Shown here: positions 1-7,181 of the stretch, piece by piece
Position numbering within the stretch: position 1 is the stretch's first letter
Layout: every line of letters begins with the position of its first letter
NCBI GenBank assembly: GCA_910585555.1
Contig: CAJUFU010000086.1
Coordinates: 1-9,940 of the forward strand
Direction: 5' to 3'
DNA from: an uncultured Lachnospiraceae bacterium
Lineage (GTDB): Bacteria; Bacillota; Clostridia; Lachnospirales; Lachnospiraceae
DNA: 9,940 nt
Notes under the pieces: model-generated
The model's database searches: none
Seen by the model: the letters and a program-made list of their open reading frames with translations, nothing else
Told to the model about the DNA's origin: nothing
Position numbers and translations under genes: made by a program

Positions 1-764
1 TTAGCCTGCTCCTTTTCTGCAATGCCAATCCCGGTGTCCGCCACCTCTATTCCTACAAACAGTTCATAAGGCTTTACTGTCACCGTAACGCCTCCGGTCT
101 TTGTATATTTAATTGCATTATCTATCACATTGCCAAGTGCCTCCCCGGTCCACTTGGCATCAAATACCGCGCTTATTTCCTGCGAATCCGGCATTTCTAC
201 CTGTAGATATAATCCATTATCCTGTGCTTTTTGGCGGTACTGCCTGTAAGTTTCCTCCAGAAGTCCTATTATGGAATCTTTCCTGGGATGCATCACAATA
301 ATTCCTGTCTCAAGCCGCGACAGTTTTACCAAAGATGCAATCAGAAAACTAAGCTTCTGGGCCTGTTTTTCTAAAAGCTCCACACTCTGCCCTGCCTCAT
401 CCGGCAGGTTTTGTTCTTTTAATAATTCCGTATAGATTAAGATATTAGATATAGGCGTTTTCGTCTGATGGGAGATATCTGCAATCAATGCTTTAATCCG
501 CTCCTTCTCCTGCGCCGTGTTTCTGGCAGATATTTCCGAAGCATTTAAATACTCTGACAGCTTATTCTCCACCGCAGAATACAAGGATTCGTTATATATG
601 CTCTCTGTAAAAGTACCGTCAATCGCCGCATCCAGCATCTTCCGTATCCGAAGAATCATCGCCTTCTTCCGGTAATGTGTGACAACAGCAAGCACAATAG
701 CGCTAAACAGGCTGAACAGACCTACAGCAAAAAGAATAACCGATGTGGTATTAAACGCCTCCAT
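1..764 (-). CDS. Sensor histidine kinase, C-terminus beyond the left edge
   Basis: The visible 254 residues are the N-terminal part of a membrane histidine kinase that autophosphorylates and passes phosphate to the response regulator encoded just upstream. One hydrophobic segment (about residues 8-29) is followed by basic HYRKK, so almost nothing protrudes outside; such kinases often sense within the membrane or through a partner transporter. The HisKA dimerization helix holds the phospho-acceptor H99 in ADISHQTKTPIS. The ATPase domain shows the N box (GNVIDNAIKYT, N212/N216) and G1 box (VADTGIGI, D243). The remaining ATP-binding boxes lie outside the window. The ATG at 762-764 is preceded by GGAGGAGG, an excellent ribosome binding site. 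It begins 28 bases after the regulator's stop, so the two are surely cotranscribed. Family assignment is secure; the signal is unknown. Confidence 0.93.
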   Translation of the reverse strand, partial: MEAFNTTSVILFAVGLFSLFSAIVLAVVTHYRKKAMILRIRKMLDAAIDGTFTESIYNESLYSAVENKLSEYLNASEISARNTAQEKERIKALIADISHQTKTPISNILIYTELLKEQNLPDEAGQSVELLEKQAQKLSFLIASLVKLSRLETGIIVMHPRKDSIIGLLEETYRQYRQKAQDNGLYLQVEMPDSQEISAVFDAKWTGEALGNVIDNAIKYTKTGGVTVTVKPYELFVGIEVADTGIGIAEKEQA

Positions 765-792
765 TTTTACCTCCTCCTACACCGGATTTTTA

Positions 793-1506
793 TTACTGCA
801 TGACCCAGGTATAGCCGATTCCATACACTGTTTTGATCATCTCCTGTGCATCCAGTTTATCCCGCAGACGTTTGACCGTGACCGACAAGGCGTTTTCTTC
901 CACAAACTCTTCCCCATCAGCCCAGATATATTCAAACAGTCTCTCTCTGGGAATCGTAATCCCCCTGTTTTCCACCAAGATACGAAGAAGTTTCTGCTCT
1001 GTCTTACTAAGCTCAATCGATTCCGTTCCGTGATAAAATTTCATATGCATAAAGTCAAAGCAGTACTCGCCCACACAAATCTCCATGGAAGAGCTTGTCG
1101 CCTCTCGTTCCTCCACCCGCCGCAGCTGCAGCGCAACACGCGCCCGCAGCACTGCAAGGCTGAAAGGCTTCGTAATATAATCGTCTGCCCCCAATTCCAA
1201 ACCTGTCACAATATCGGTTTCCATGTCATTAGCCGTCAACATAATGACATTAATGTCATATTTTCTTTTCACCTGCTGTAAGAAATCCAGACCATTTCCA
1301 TCAGGCAGATTCACATCTAATACGATCAAAGAAAACGCCTCTTCTGTCCCCTGCCTCCCGGAAAGTAAAACGCCCGCTTCCCGCAGTGTTCCACAACTTA
1401 CCGCTTCGCTGTTTTCATGATGCAAAGCACGACACAACCCTCCTGCCAGTGTTGTGTCGTCCTCCACAATTAATATATGACGTCTGATTCTGCTGTCCTT
1501 TTCCAT
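793..1506 (-). CDS. OmpR-family response regulator
   Basis: This 237-residue protein is a two-domain transcription regulator. The receiver domain (about 10-125) has the acidic pocket E15/D16/D17, the phospho-acceptor D64 in IVLDVNLPDG, T91 in MLTAND and K113 in YITKPF. The C-terminal winged helix (about 140-236) shows the OmpR pattern, with LSKTEQKLLRILVENRG, recognition helix region NALSVTVKRLRDKL and the terminal hairpin KTVYGIGYTW. Every key residue is present, so it should be active. It is followed after 28 bases by its probable cognate kinase and preceded by an ABC exporter gene ending 108 bases upstream, which points to control of transport or envelope stress. I saw no convincing promoter in that 108-base gap, so it may be transcribed with the ABC gene. 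The start is supported by an AGGA just upstream of the ATG. The target genes cannot be told from sequence. Confidence 0.95.
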   Translation of the reverse strand: MEKDSRIRRHILIVEDDTTLAGGLCRALHHENSEAVSCGTLREAGVLLSGRQGTEEAFSLIVLDVNLPDGNGLDFLQQVKRKYDINVIMLTANDMETDIVTGLELGADDYITKPFSLAVLRARVALQLRRVEEREATSSSMEICVGEYCFDFMHMKFYHGTESIELSKTEQKLLRILVENRGITIPRERLFEYIWADGEEFVEENALSVTVKRLRDKLDAQEMIKTVYGIGYTWVMQ

Positions 1507-1614
1507 ATCCTGTCTTTCCTGTCTTCGCTTTATTTCATTCTCTGCGCGCCATTGTATCTTTTATTTATCTTTCCCTAGGCCTGCCTGCTTTCAAATGTCT
1601 GTCTGACACGCCCT

Positions 1615-3381
1615 CTACTTCAACTCATTCGCCGTCACATAGAAATGATGATAAATACCGCCAAGTGCAAGCAGACTTTCGTGCGTTCCTTCCTCCACAA
1701 TCCCTTCTTCCGTCAACACCAGAATCCGGTCCGAATTACGGATACTGGAAAGCCTGTGGGCGATGGTTATCGTCGTTCTGCCCTTTGCCAAAGCTTCTAA
1801 GGATTTCGCCACCTGGAACTCGCTCTCATTATCCAGTGCGGAAGTGGCTTCATCCATGATCAGGATGGGCGGGTTCTTTAAAAATACCCTGGCGATGCTG
1901 ATACGCTGTTTCTGTCCGCCGGAAAGTTTCACGCCGCGCTCCCCAACATAAGTATCATAACCATCTTTCAGCCCCATGATAAATTCGTGTGCTCCGGCCC
2001 TCTTTGCCGCCTCTGTCACTTCTTGCCTTGTGGCATTTTCCCTGCCATAAGCAATATTTTCATAAACCGTGCCGGAGAACAGATACACGTCCTGCTGTAC
2101 CATACCGATATTCTGCCGCAGACTCTTTAACGTATAATGACGAATGTTCACATCATCCAGAAGAATCTCACCCTCATCAATATCATAGAACCGGGGAATC
2201 AAATTGCAAAGGGTCGTCTTACCACCGCCGGACGGCCCCACGATAGCTATCTTTTCTCCTTGCCTGATGTCCAGATTCAGGCCCTTAAATACCACATTAT
2301 GGTCATCCGGATATTCAAAGCTGACATTACAAAAAGAGATATTTCCCTCAGGTTCTACACACGCCACAGCATCCGGCTCATCAAAAATCTCAATATCACT
2401 GTCCATAATCTGTACGAAACGTTCAATCCCCGTCATGCCCCGCTGGAACTGCTCCGCAAACTCTATAATCCTGCGGATAGTGGCAATCAGCGTGGTCACA
2501 TACATCACATAGGCCACCAAATCCGCCGGTGCAATCTTTCCTTTGATCATGAAAATACCCCCCGCAATCAAAAGCACCAGATACATCAATCCGTCAAAGG
2601 CCCGTGTGGTAGTATGAAAAGCTGCCATAAACTTATAAGTATCTTTCTTAATCTGATAAAATTTACTGTTATCCTCCTCGAATTTCTCCTGCTCCTTCTC
2701 CTCGTTGGTGAAAGCCTTCACCACTTTCTGCCCCAGCAGACTGTCCTCAATCCGCGCATTCAGTTCGCCAATCTGCACCCTCTGTCTGCGAAAGGCCTCC
2801 CGCAGACGCAGATTGATCACCGTACATGTCACCACCATAACCGGCACTACCATAAAGATAATGATGGTCAGCCCCACATTAATCTGTGCCAAAATGATAA
2901 AAGAAATCACGGCCTTAATACCCGCAATGAAAAATTCCTCCGGGCAGTGATGGGAAAATTCCGTCACATCAAAAAGATCGTTGGTGATGCGGCCCATGAT
3001 CTGTCCCACCTTCGTGTTGTTATAATAGGTATTTGAAAGCTTCTGTAAATGGGCATAAGCATCCCGGCGCATATCTGTCTCAATGCGCGTTCCCATCACA
3101 TGACCCGTGTAAGCCATATAGAAATTCGCCATGGTGTCCACGATACGCAGGCACAAATATAATACACCCAGCCGCAGGACAGTAGACACAGTCAATGCCG
3201 CCAGATTATTCATTCCCTCATTTGTAATGAAGCGGATAATCATAGGCAGTACCAATTCGCAGACGGTTGTCAGACCTGCACAGAGAAGATCGATAACTAC
3301 GATTTTCCAATATTTTTGATAATAGGGGAGAAATCTTTTCAATAACTCTCCGGATTTATAAGCTCTTGTGTTTGTTTCCAT
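1615..3381 (-). CDS. ABC exporter, fused membrane and ATPase domains
   Basis: This 588-residue half-transporter pumps a substrate out of the cell using ATP and should work as a homodimer, since no second half gene adjoins it. The N-terminal exporter membrane domain has about six helices (roughly 25-50, 65-90, 150-168, 170-190, 263-280, 284-303). The ATPase domain shows Walker A GPSGGGKT (382-389), a Q loop at MVQQD, signature LSGGQ (486-490), Walker B ILIMDE (506-511) with catalytic E511, D loop SALD, and switch histidine H542. Length and order match the MsbA/LmrA/YknU type. The ATG is preceded by AAAGGAG. It lies upstream of a regulator and kinase in the same direction, a common layout in which the two-component pair responds to the substrate or to envelope stress. 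The substrate could be a lipid, peptide or drug; the sequence does not say. Confidence 0.95.
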   Translation of the reverse strand: METNTRAYKSGELLKRFLPYYQKYWKIVVIDLLCAGLTTVCELVLPMIIRFITNEGMNNLAALTVSTVLRLGVLYLCLRIVDTMANFYMAYTGHVMGTRIETDMRRDAYAHLQKLSNTYYNNTKVGQIMGRITNDLFDVTEFSHHCPEEFFIAGIKAVISFIILAQINVGLTIIIFMVVPVMVVTCTVINLRLREAFRRQRVQIGELNARIEDSLLGQKVVKAFTNEEKEQEKFEEDNSKFYQIKKDTYKFMAAFHTTTRAFDGLMYLVLLIAGGIFMIKGKIAPADLVAYVMYVTTLIATIRRIIEFAEQFQRGMTGIERFVQIMDSDIEIFDEPDAVACVEPEGNISFCNVSFEYPDDHNVVFKGLNLDIRQGEKIAIVGPSGGGKTTLCNLIPRFYDIDEGEILLDDVNIRHYTLKSLRQNIGMVQQDVYLFSGTVYENIAYGRENATRQEVTEAAKRAGAHEFIMGLKDGYDTYVGERGVKLSGGQKQRISIARVFLKNPPILIMDEATSALDNESEFQVAKSLEALAKGRTTITIAHRLSSIRNSDRILVLTEEGIVEEGTHESLLALGGIYHHFYVTANELK

Positions 3382-3466
3382 TCCGATACTCCTTTATAAC
3401 CCTTTTGCTTGCAACGTCTTGATTGCAAACGGTTTTGATATTTTCCTCATATTCTTCTATCTCGTA

Positions 3467-3496
3467 AGTATACACTGATATCGAAATAGATGCCAT
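3467..3496 (-). promoter_or_regulatory. Candidate promoter for the ABC exporter gene
   Basis: Reading the minus strand there is ATGGCA (3491-3496, four of six matches to a -35 box), an 18-base spacer, and TATACT (3467-3472, five of six matches to a -10 box). This would start transcription near 3460 and give a leader of about 80 bases. The leader contains two copies of TTGCAA 14 bases apart (one at 3422-3427), a possible regulator site. The -35 match is weak, so this is tentative. Confidence 0.35.
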
Positions 3497-3516
3497 CCCT
3501 TTTTCATTAAGGTTTG

Positions 3517-3526
3517 CCCCCCCCCC
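3517..3526. repeat. Run of ten C in the divergent intergenic region
   Basis: Ten consecutive C on the plus strand (G on the minus strand) lie within the 313-base gap between the ABC gene and the methyltransferase gene. Such tracts are prone to slipped-strand length change. The tract sits about 20 bases upstream of the candidate -35 box of the ABC gene. A 71-codon minus-strand open frame (3356-3571) crosses it and overlaps the start of the ABC gene. That frame has no ribosome binding site and repetitive composition, and I do not count it as a gene. Confidence 0.6.
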
Positions 3527-3584
3527 TCTGGGTCCTCCACAGGAAAAAGGAACCCTTCGTTTGGGGAGCATACCGTAAAGAAGT

Positions 3585-3624
3585 TAACACCCGCCGGAAA
3601 GAAATTGCTTTTCGACGGGTGTTA
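3585..3624. promoter_or_regulatory. 40-bp inverted repeat over the methyltransferase promoter (possible operator)
   Basis: Two 17-base arms, TAACACCCGCCGGAAAG (3585-3601) and CTTTTCGACGGGTGTTA (3608-3624), are inverted copies differing at two positions, with a 6-base centre. The centre and right arm overlap the -35 box and fill most of the spacer of the downstream promoter. Because the expected transcription start lies beyond the repeat, it would act as DNA, for example as a repressor or activator site, not as an RNA hairpin of that transcript. Neither side has a T run, so a terminator is unlikely. Confidence 0.6.
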
Positions 3625-3633
3625 CGCTATAAT
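3605..3633 (+). promoter_or_regulatory. Promoter of the methyltransferase gene
   Basis: TTGCTT (3605-3610) as -35, a 17-base spacer, and a perfect TATAAT (3628-3633) as -10. Transcription would begin near 3640, giving a leader of about 55 bases. The gene's ribosome binding site AAAGGA sits six bases before the ATG at 3695. The weak -35 with a perfect -10, inside a palindrome, suggests a regulated promoter. Confidence 0.6.
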
Positions 3634-3694
3634 AACTTTGCTGATAAATCGAAAATTTGAGCGTAAGTTAGTTTTTATTTAGAAAGGATCTATT

Positions 3695-4453
3695 ATGAGC
3701 AATTATCAAACAATCAATTCGGAAGTTATTGATTCTTGGTGTAAAGAAGGGTGGATTTGGGGACAGCCGATTTCTCATGAAACTTATATTGAAGCAACAA
3801 AAGGTAAATGGGATGTGGTTTTGACGCCAACGAAGCCTGTACCTCATGAATGGTTTGGAAATCTGAAGGGTAAAAAAGTGTTTGGCCTGGCTTCAGGCGG
3901 CGGTCAGCAGATGCCTGTTTTCATGGCGTTAGGCGCAGAATGTACAGTACTGGATTATTCTAAGGAACAATGTGAAAGCGAACGTCAGGTAGCTGATAGA
4001 GAAGGATATTCTATTAAGGTCATTCAAGGAGATATGACAAAACCATTGCCATTTGAAGATGAAACCTATGACATAATTTTTCATCCAGTTTCTAATTGTT
4101 ATGTGGAAGAAGTTGAACCGATTTTTAGGGAATGTTATCGTATTTTGAAAAAGGGCGGCGTATTGATTGGTGGCTTTGATGTAGGCATCAATTATCTTTT
4201 TGATGAAACGGAAACTACAATCGCGTACGCACTTCCATATAATCCATTGAAAGATAAGAACCTGTATGAGATTTCCATGAAAAACAAAGATGGCATACAA
4301 TTCTCTCATACGTTGGAAGAACAGATTGGCGGTCAGTTGAAGGCCGGATTCAGACTGACAGATTTATATGAGGATACAAATGGTGAAGGAAATTTACATG
4401 AACATAACGTACCCTGCTTTATTGCGACCAGAGCAGTAAAAGATTTCGGCTAA
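3695..4453 (+). CDS. Class I SAM-dependent methyltransferase, substrate unknown
   Basis: This 252-residue soluble protein should transfer a methyl group from S-adenosylmethionine. The Rossmann-fold core shows the SAM-binding glycine loop in VFGLASGGGQQMPVF (about 62-76), the acidic residue D87 ending strand 2 (TVLDYS), an adenine-contact segment QGDMTKPLPF (111-120), and post-strand-4 motif IIFHPVSNCY (127-136), followed by ECYRILKKGGVLIGGF, typical of the Methyltransf_11 group. The first 45 residues (with WCKEGWIWG) and the C-terminal lid (about 165-245) probably recognize the substrate. I cannot name that substrate; small molecules are more usual than nucleic acid in this group. The gene stands alone, divergent from the ABC exporter and converging on the M56 gene, with its own palindrome-bearing promoter and its own terminator. 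Its codons look more AT-rich than those of the ABC gene. The enzyme class is sure, the role is not. Confidence 0.92.
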   Translation: MSNYQTINSEVIDSWCKEGWIWGQPISHETYIEATKGKWDVVLTPTKPVPHEWFGNLKGKKVFGLASGGGQQMPVFMALGAECTVLDYSKEQCESERQVADREGYSIKVIQGDMTKPLPFEDETYDIIFHPVSNCYVEEVEPIFRECYRILKKGGVLIGGFDVGINYLFDETETTIAYALPYNPLKDKNLYEISMKNKDGIQFSHTLEEQIGGQLKAGFRLTDLYEDTNGEGNLHEHNVPCFIATRAVKDFG

Positions 4454-4541
4454 TTATATCGTCTGGAGTGGATTTTCCCATATACATCGAAAACTCAGTT
4501 CGCAGAACAAATTCAGATTTACCGTTTTCTCCCACTATGAA

Positions 4542-4578
4542 AAGGACAAGGCGAACCATTGTGACTCACCTTGTCCTT
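4542..4578. terminator. Two-way rho-independent terminator
   Basis: AAGGACAAGG (4542-4551) and CCTTGTCCTT (4569-4578) form a perfect 10-bp stem with a 17-base loop. On the plus strand it is followed by AATTTCTTT; on the minus strand the stem runs into TTTTC. It lies between the converging ends of the methyltransferase and M56 genes and should stop both. Confidence 0.75.
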
Positions 4579-4643
4579 AATTTCTTTATGAAGTCTTACC
4601 CTTCCAAACAGTCCCTTTTTCCTGTCAATACCCCTATTTCAGT

Positions 4644-7097
4644 CTATCTATTCTTTCCATTATATTCAATAATCCGATAAAAATCATCCTCCGAAACATA
4701 CGCTTGGATATCCCTAAGCTGATCATCCGAGAGAACATTTCCCAAGTCAATATAATGACGGATGCAAGAAACTGCCTCATCCTGCTTCTGTACAAAAGGT
4801 AATACGTTGTCTATTAAACCGTTATACGTCAATTCTTCCTTATCCAGTGCTTTCACAATATCAGTTAGAAATCCCACAGATACTTGATAACAAATCTGGT
4901 CCAGAACCTTATCGTTAAAGCCGCTTCCTTTTCCATTCTGCAGCGCCTCTACAAGATATTCGGCTGACAAGTCGGCATCCGAATAGATAAAAATCTCTTC
5001 CCAGTCTGATTGGGCTATCTTTCCCTGCTCCAGCAGATACCGGAAACACTCGCTGACATCCTCTCCATCCATGCCAGGAGCAATCATGCACAAGATTCTG
5101 CTGTCAAACTCTTTCACCCGGCCGGCTCTTAATGCTTCCACCAGATAGCTGCCTGTTAGTTCCCTATCAGAAAAGGCAAATACATCCTCCCAATTCTCAT
5201 CCGAGAAAACCACACCGGCTTCCCAGGCTGACCGGCAAAGTTCACTCACTTCCTGGTCTTCCAGATAGATACATATCTGTCCCAGTCTGGTTAAATCAAC
5301 AGCTTCCTGTCCCTTTTGCACACGATGCGCATATTCTTCTTCCTCACTGCGGAAAATGCCGCTTAGCGCTTTCTTCTCTTCCTTGTCATAAGCTATATTA
5401 AAATCTTCCAGCCGGGCTTCCTGTCCCACTATCTTAAAACAGTTCCTGCCCCGAGGCAAAGTCACCTCTTCAGTTATCTTTTCCCCGTTTTCATTCAAAA
5501 TCCGCACTGTCTGGTCCGGCGTCACCTGTACCATTTTAAAGCGGCCTTTCTTTAAATCAAAAGAAGATGTGATTTCCAACGTGGTATCTTTATCTGCGTA
5601 AATAATCCATATAATATCGGACCCATTGAAAAGAAACTTCTGACACTCCACACTGTTACCGCCGCCACGGTAATTGTGAGCGTTCCAGACATCGCTTTCA
5701 CAATTTCCGGCAATTAAAGCATCGTCATCATACATCCGGTATGCATTCCCGTTCTTTTCAATCCGCATCGGTACACTCATAATATCATTAAAAGAAGCAT
5801 CCGTAATAGTTTCCAGCACACGGTCACTCATACGTTCTATAAATCCTGAGGATTTCGCTTCATCCGTTTCGGAACTGTTATGCAAAACAACAATCTTTTT
5901 CGTATGAGAACCAACTCCTGATACGCCGCAGATGACTGCCGCTATGATCAATACTGCCAATACCACCGCAGAATAAATACCAATTACAACGCCTTTCTTA
6001 TGATACTGGGCGATACCCCGCAGCCTCTCCTTCAACGTGCGCTTCTCCTCCAAGAGCGTCATAGCCGGTACATTCCTGTGAATCCGCAAAGATTTTTTCA
6101 AATCCCTCTTATCCGCTACATCCAAAAGTATATTCCCATAAGCTTTGCGCCCCTCCTCTGAAAGAAGGGTCAGCACCATCTCATCACAGGCCAATTCACA
6201 ATCTATATTAAACTTGCGATTAAACAAATAGACAAGCGGATTAAACCAGTGAATACAAACAATTGCCTGAAACAACCACTTGTACCAAATATCCCGCCTT
6301 TTATAATGCACCAGTTCATGATGTAGAATCAGACAAATATCATTCTCCATCCCTTCCATTTCAGTGAGGAGCTTTGACGGTAATATGATATAAGGCCGCA
6401 TAAGTCCAAGTAACATAGGACTGTTGACTGCCTCGTTCTCATAAAGCGGTACATTGCGGGTGATTTTCAGCCTTGCCTGGATTTCCGCGCTCTTTTTCAA
6501 TACTCCTTCACTCACTACAGGCACACTGCCGGTGCGGATTTCTCTGACAAAAAGCCGGTAGCCGTACACTCTCCATGCCGCCCACAAAAGTACGCCAAAA
6601 ATCCATATAAAGCTCACTATATTGAAAATATACGCTGTACGATATGCATCCGAAGCTGCCTCAATACGTCCGCTTTCCTCTGTCCCATCTATCTGCGTCT
6701 CCATCTGTCCATTCTTCTTTGCCTCTTCCAAATGCAATCCGTCTGTCCCATTTTCATCCATTTCACTTTGGCGCAGTCCGCCTGCCTCATTCTCACCTAT
6801 TTCACTTTGGTGTAGACCATCTGCCTCATTTCCTGTAATTTCACTCGAAAGCGATACATTGCCGCTTACCTTTTGCTGTTGGGCTGTCACAGCCATAAAT
6901 CTGCCGGATAAGTATTCCATCAAATTTGTATTCACATGCACCGGCACCATTAACCGGATCAGTACTAATATCCACAAGTAATAGCTCCATTTTTTTGCAA
7001 AATACCGCTTGGTAACGGGACGAAGCAGCAATATTAAAAGTCCTACAAGCCCACCGGATATCGACAATGACAAAATCACACGAAATATCTGCGTCAT
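4644..7097 (-). CDS. BlaR1/MecR1-like M56 membrane metalloprotease with an unusual sensor domain
   Basis: This 817-residue sensor-protease probably inactivates the BlaI-type repressor encoded just upstream. Four membrane helices are visible (about 5-25, 39-53, 157-178, 370-392). The cytoplasmic loop between helices 3 and 4 holds the zinc site HELVH (H260, E261, H264) and the downstream CELACDE segment (300-306), as in BlaR1. The loop between helices 2 and 3, expected outside, has three 13-residue tandem repeats (85-123). Past residue 395 the outer part is not a penicillin-binding domain: no SxxK/KTG pattern appears. Instead there is a beta-rich stretch (about 440-570), then a helical region with WEDVF...YLVEAL and WEEIF...YLVEAL copies 63 residues apart and a weaker third copy near 779-812. 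GGAGTGG precedes the ATG, 84 bases after the repressor stop. The ligand is unknown; a beta-lactam is not supported. Confidence 0.9.
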   Translation of the reverse strand: MTQIFRVILSLSISGGLVGLLILLLRPVTKRYFAKKWSYYLWILVLIRLMVPVHVNTNLMEYLSGRFMAVTAQQQKVSGNVSLSSEITGNEADGLHQSEIGENEAGGLRQSEMDENGTDGLHLEEAKKNGQMETQIDGTEESGRIEAASDAYRTAYIFNIVSFIWIFGVLLWAAWRVYGYRLFVREIRTGSVPVVSEGVLKKSAEIQARLKITRNVPLYENEAVNSPMLLGLMRPYIILPSKLLTEMEGMENDICLILHHELVHYKRRDIWYKWLFQAIVCIHWFNPLVYLFNRKFNIDCELACDEMVLTLLSEEGRKAYGNILLDVADKRDLKKSLRIHRNVPAMTLLEEKRTLKERLRGIAQYHKKGVVIGIYSAVVLAVLIIAAVICGVSGVGSHTKKIVVLHNSSETDEAKSSGFIERMSDRVLETITDASFNDIMSVPMRIEKNGNAYRMYDDDALIAGNCESDVWNAHNYRGGGNSVECQKFLFNGSDIIWIIYADKDTTLEITSSFDLKKGRFKMVQVTPDQTVRILNENGEKITEEVTLPRGRNCFKIVGQEARLEDFNIAYDKEEKKALSGIFRSEEEEYAHRVQKGQEAVDLTRLGQICIYLEDQEVSELCRSAWEAGVVFSDENWEDVFAFSDRELTGSYLVEALRAGRVKEFDSRILCMIAPGMDGEDVSECFRYLLEQGKIAQSDWEEIFIYSDADLSAEYLVEALQNGKGSGFNDKVLDQICYQVSVGFLTDIVKALDKEELTYNGLIDNVLPFVQKQDEAVSCIRHYIDLGNVLSDDQLRDIQAYVSEDDFYRIIEYNGKNR
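4662..5192 (-). repeat. Diverged helical repeats in the M56 sensor domain
   Basis: Encoded residues 636-669 and 699-732 align without gaps: WEDVFAFSDRELTGSYLVEAL against WEEIFIYSDADLSAEYLVEAL, with the tryptophan codons at 5190-5192 and 5001-5003. Each is preceded by a short helix ending in a similar pattern (AWEAGVVFSDEN, LLEQGKIAQSD). A third, weaker copy lies at residues 779-812 (HYIDLGNVLSDDQ), 94 residues after the second. The pattern suggests a stacked helical repeat built by duplication. Confidence 0.6.
6739..6845 (-). repeat. 39-bp tandem repeat in the M56 gene
   Basis: Two full 39-bp units (6739-6777, 6778-6816) and a 29-bp partial third (6817-6845) share cores such as ATTTCACTTTGG and CTGCCTCATT. 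In the protein they give SEITGNEADGLHQ, SEIGENEAGGLRQ and SEMDENGTDGLHL (residues 85-123). The unit is a multiple of three, so copy-number change would lengthen or shorten the acidic outer loop without breaking the frame. Confidence 0.85.
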
Positions 7098-7181
7098 ACA
7101 ATTCCACTCCTCTCTTTCCTATATTGACCCCTTACATGAACTTTCCGCACTTATTTCATCGCAAAACCATATACGAATCTA

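Noticed and set aside
679..1281. 200-codon plus-strand open frame over the response regulator
   Set aside because: It is antisense to an intact regulator with conserved catalytic residues and has no ribosome binding site or family resemblance.
2137..3036. 299-codon plus-strand open frame inside the ABC exporter
   Set aside because: It is antisense to a well-supported ABC gene with all motifs intact; the H/N/R-rich product is a shadow.
3356..3571. 71-codon minus-strand open frame overlapping the start of the ABC gene
   Set aside because: No ribosome binding site, it crosses the ten-G tract, its composition is repetitive, and it overlaps the real exporter start in another frame. Its internal ATG falls on the candidate -35 box.
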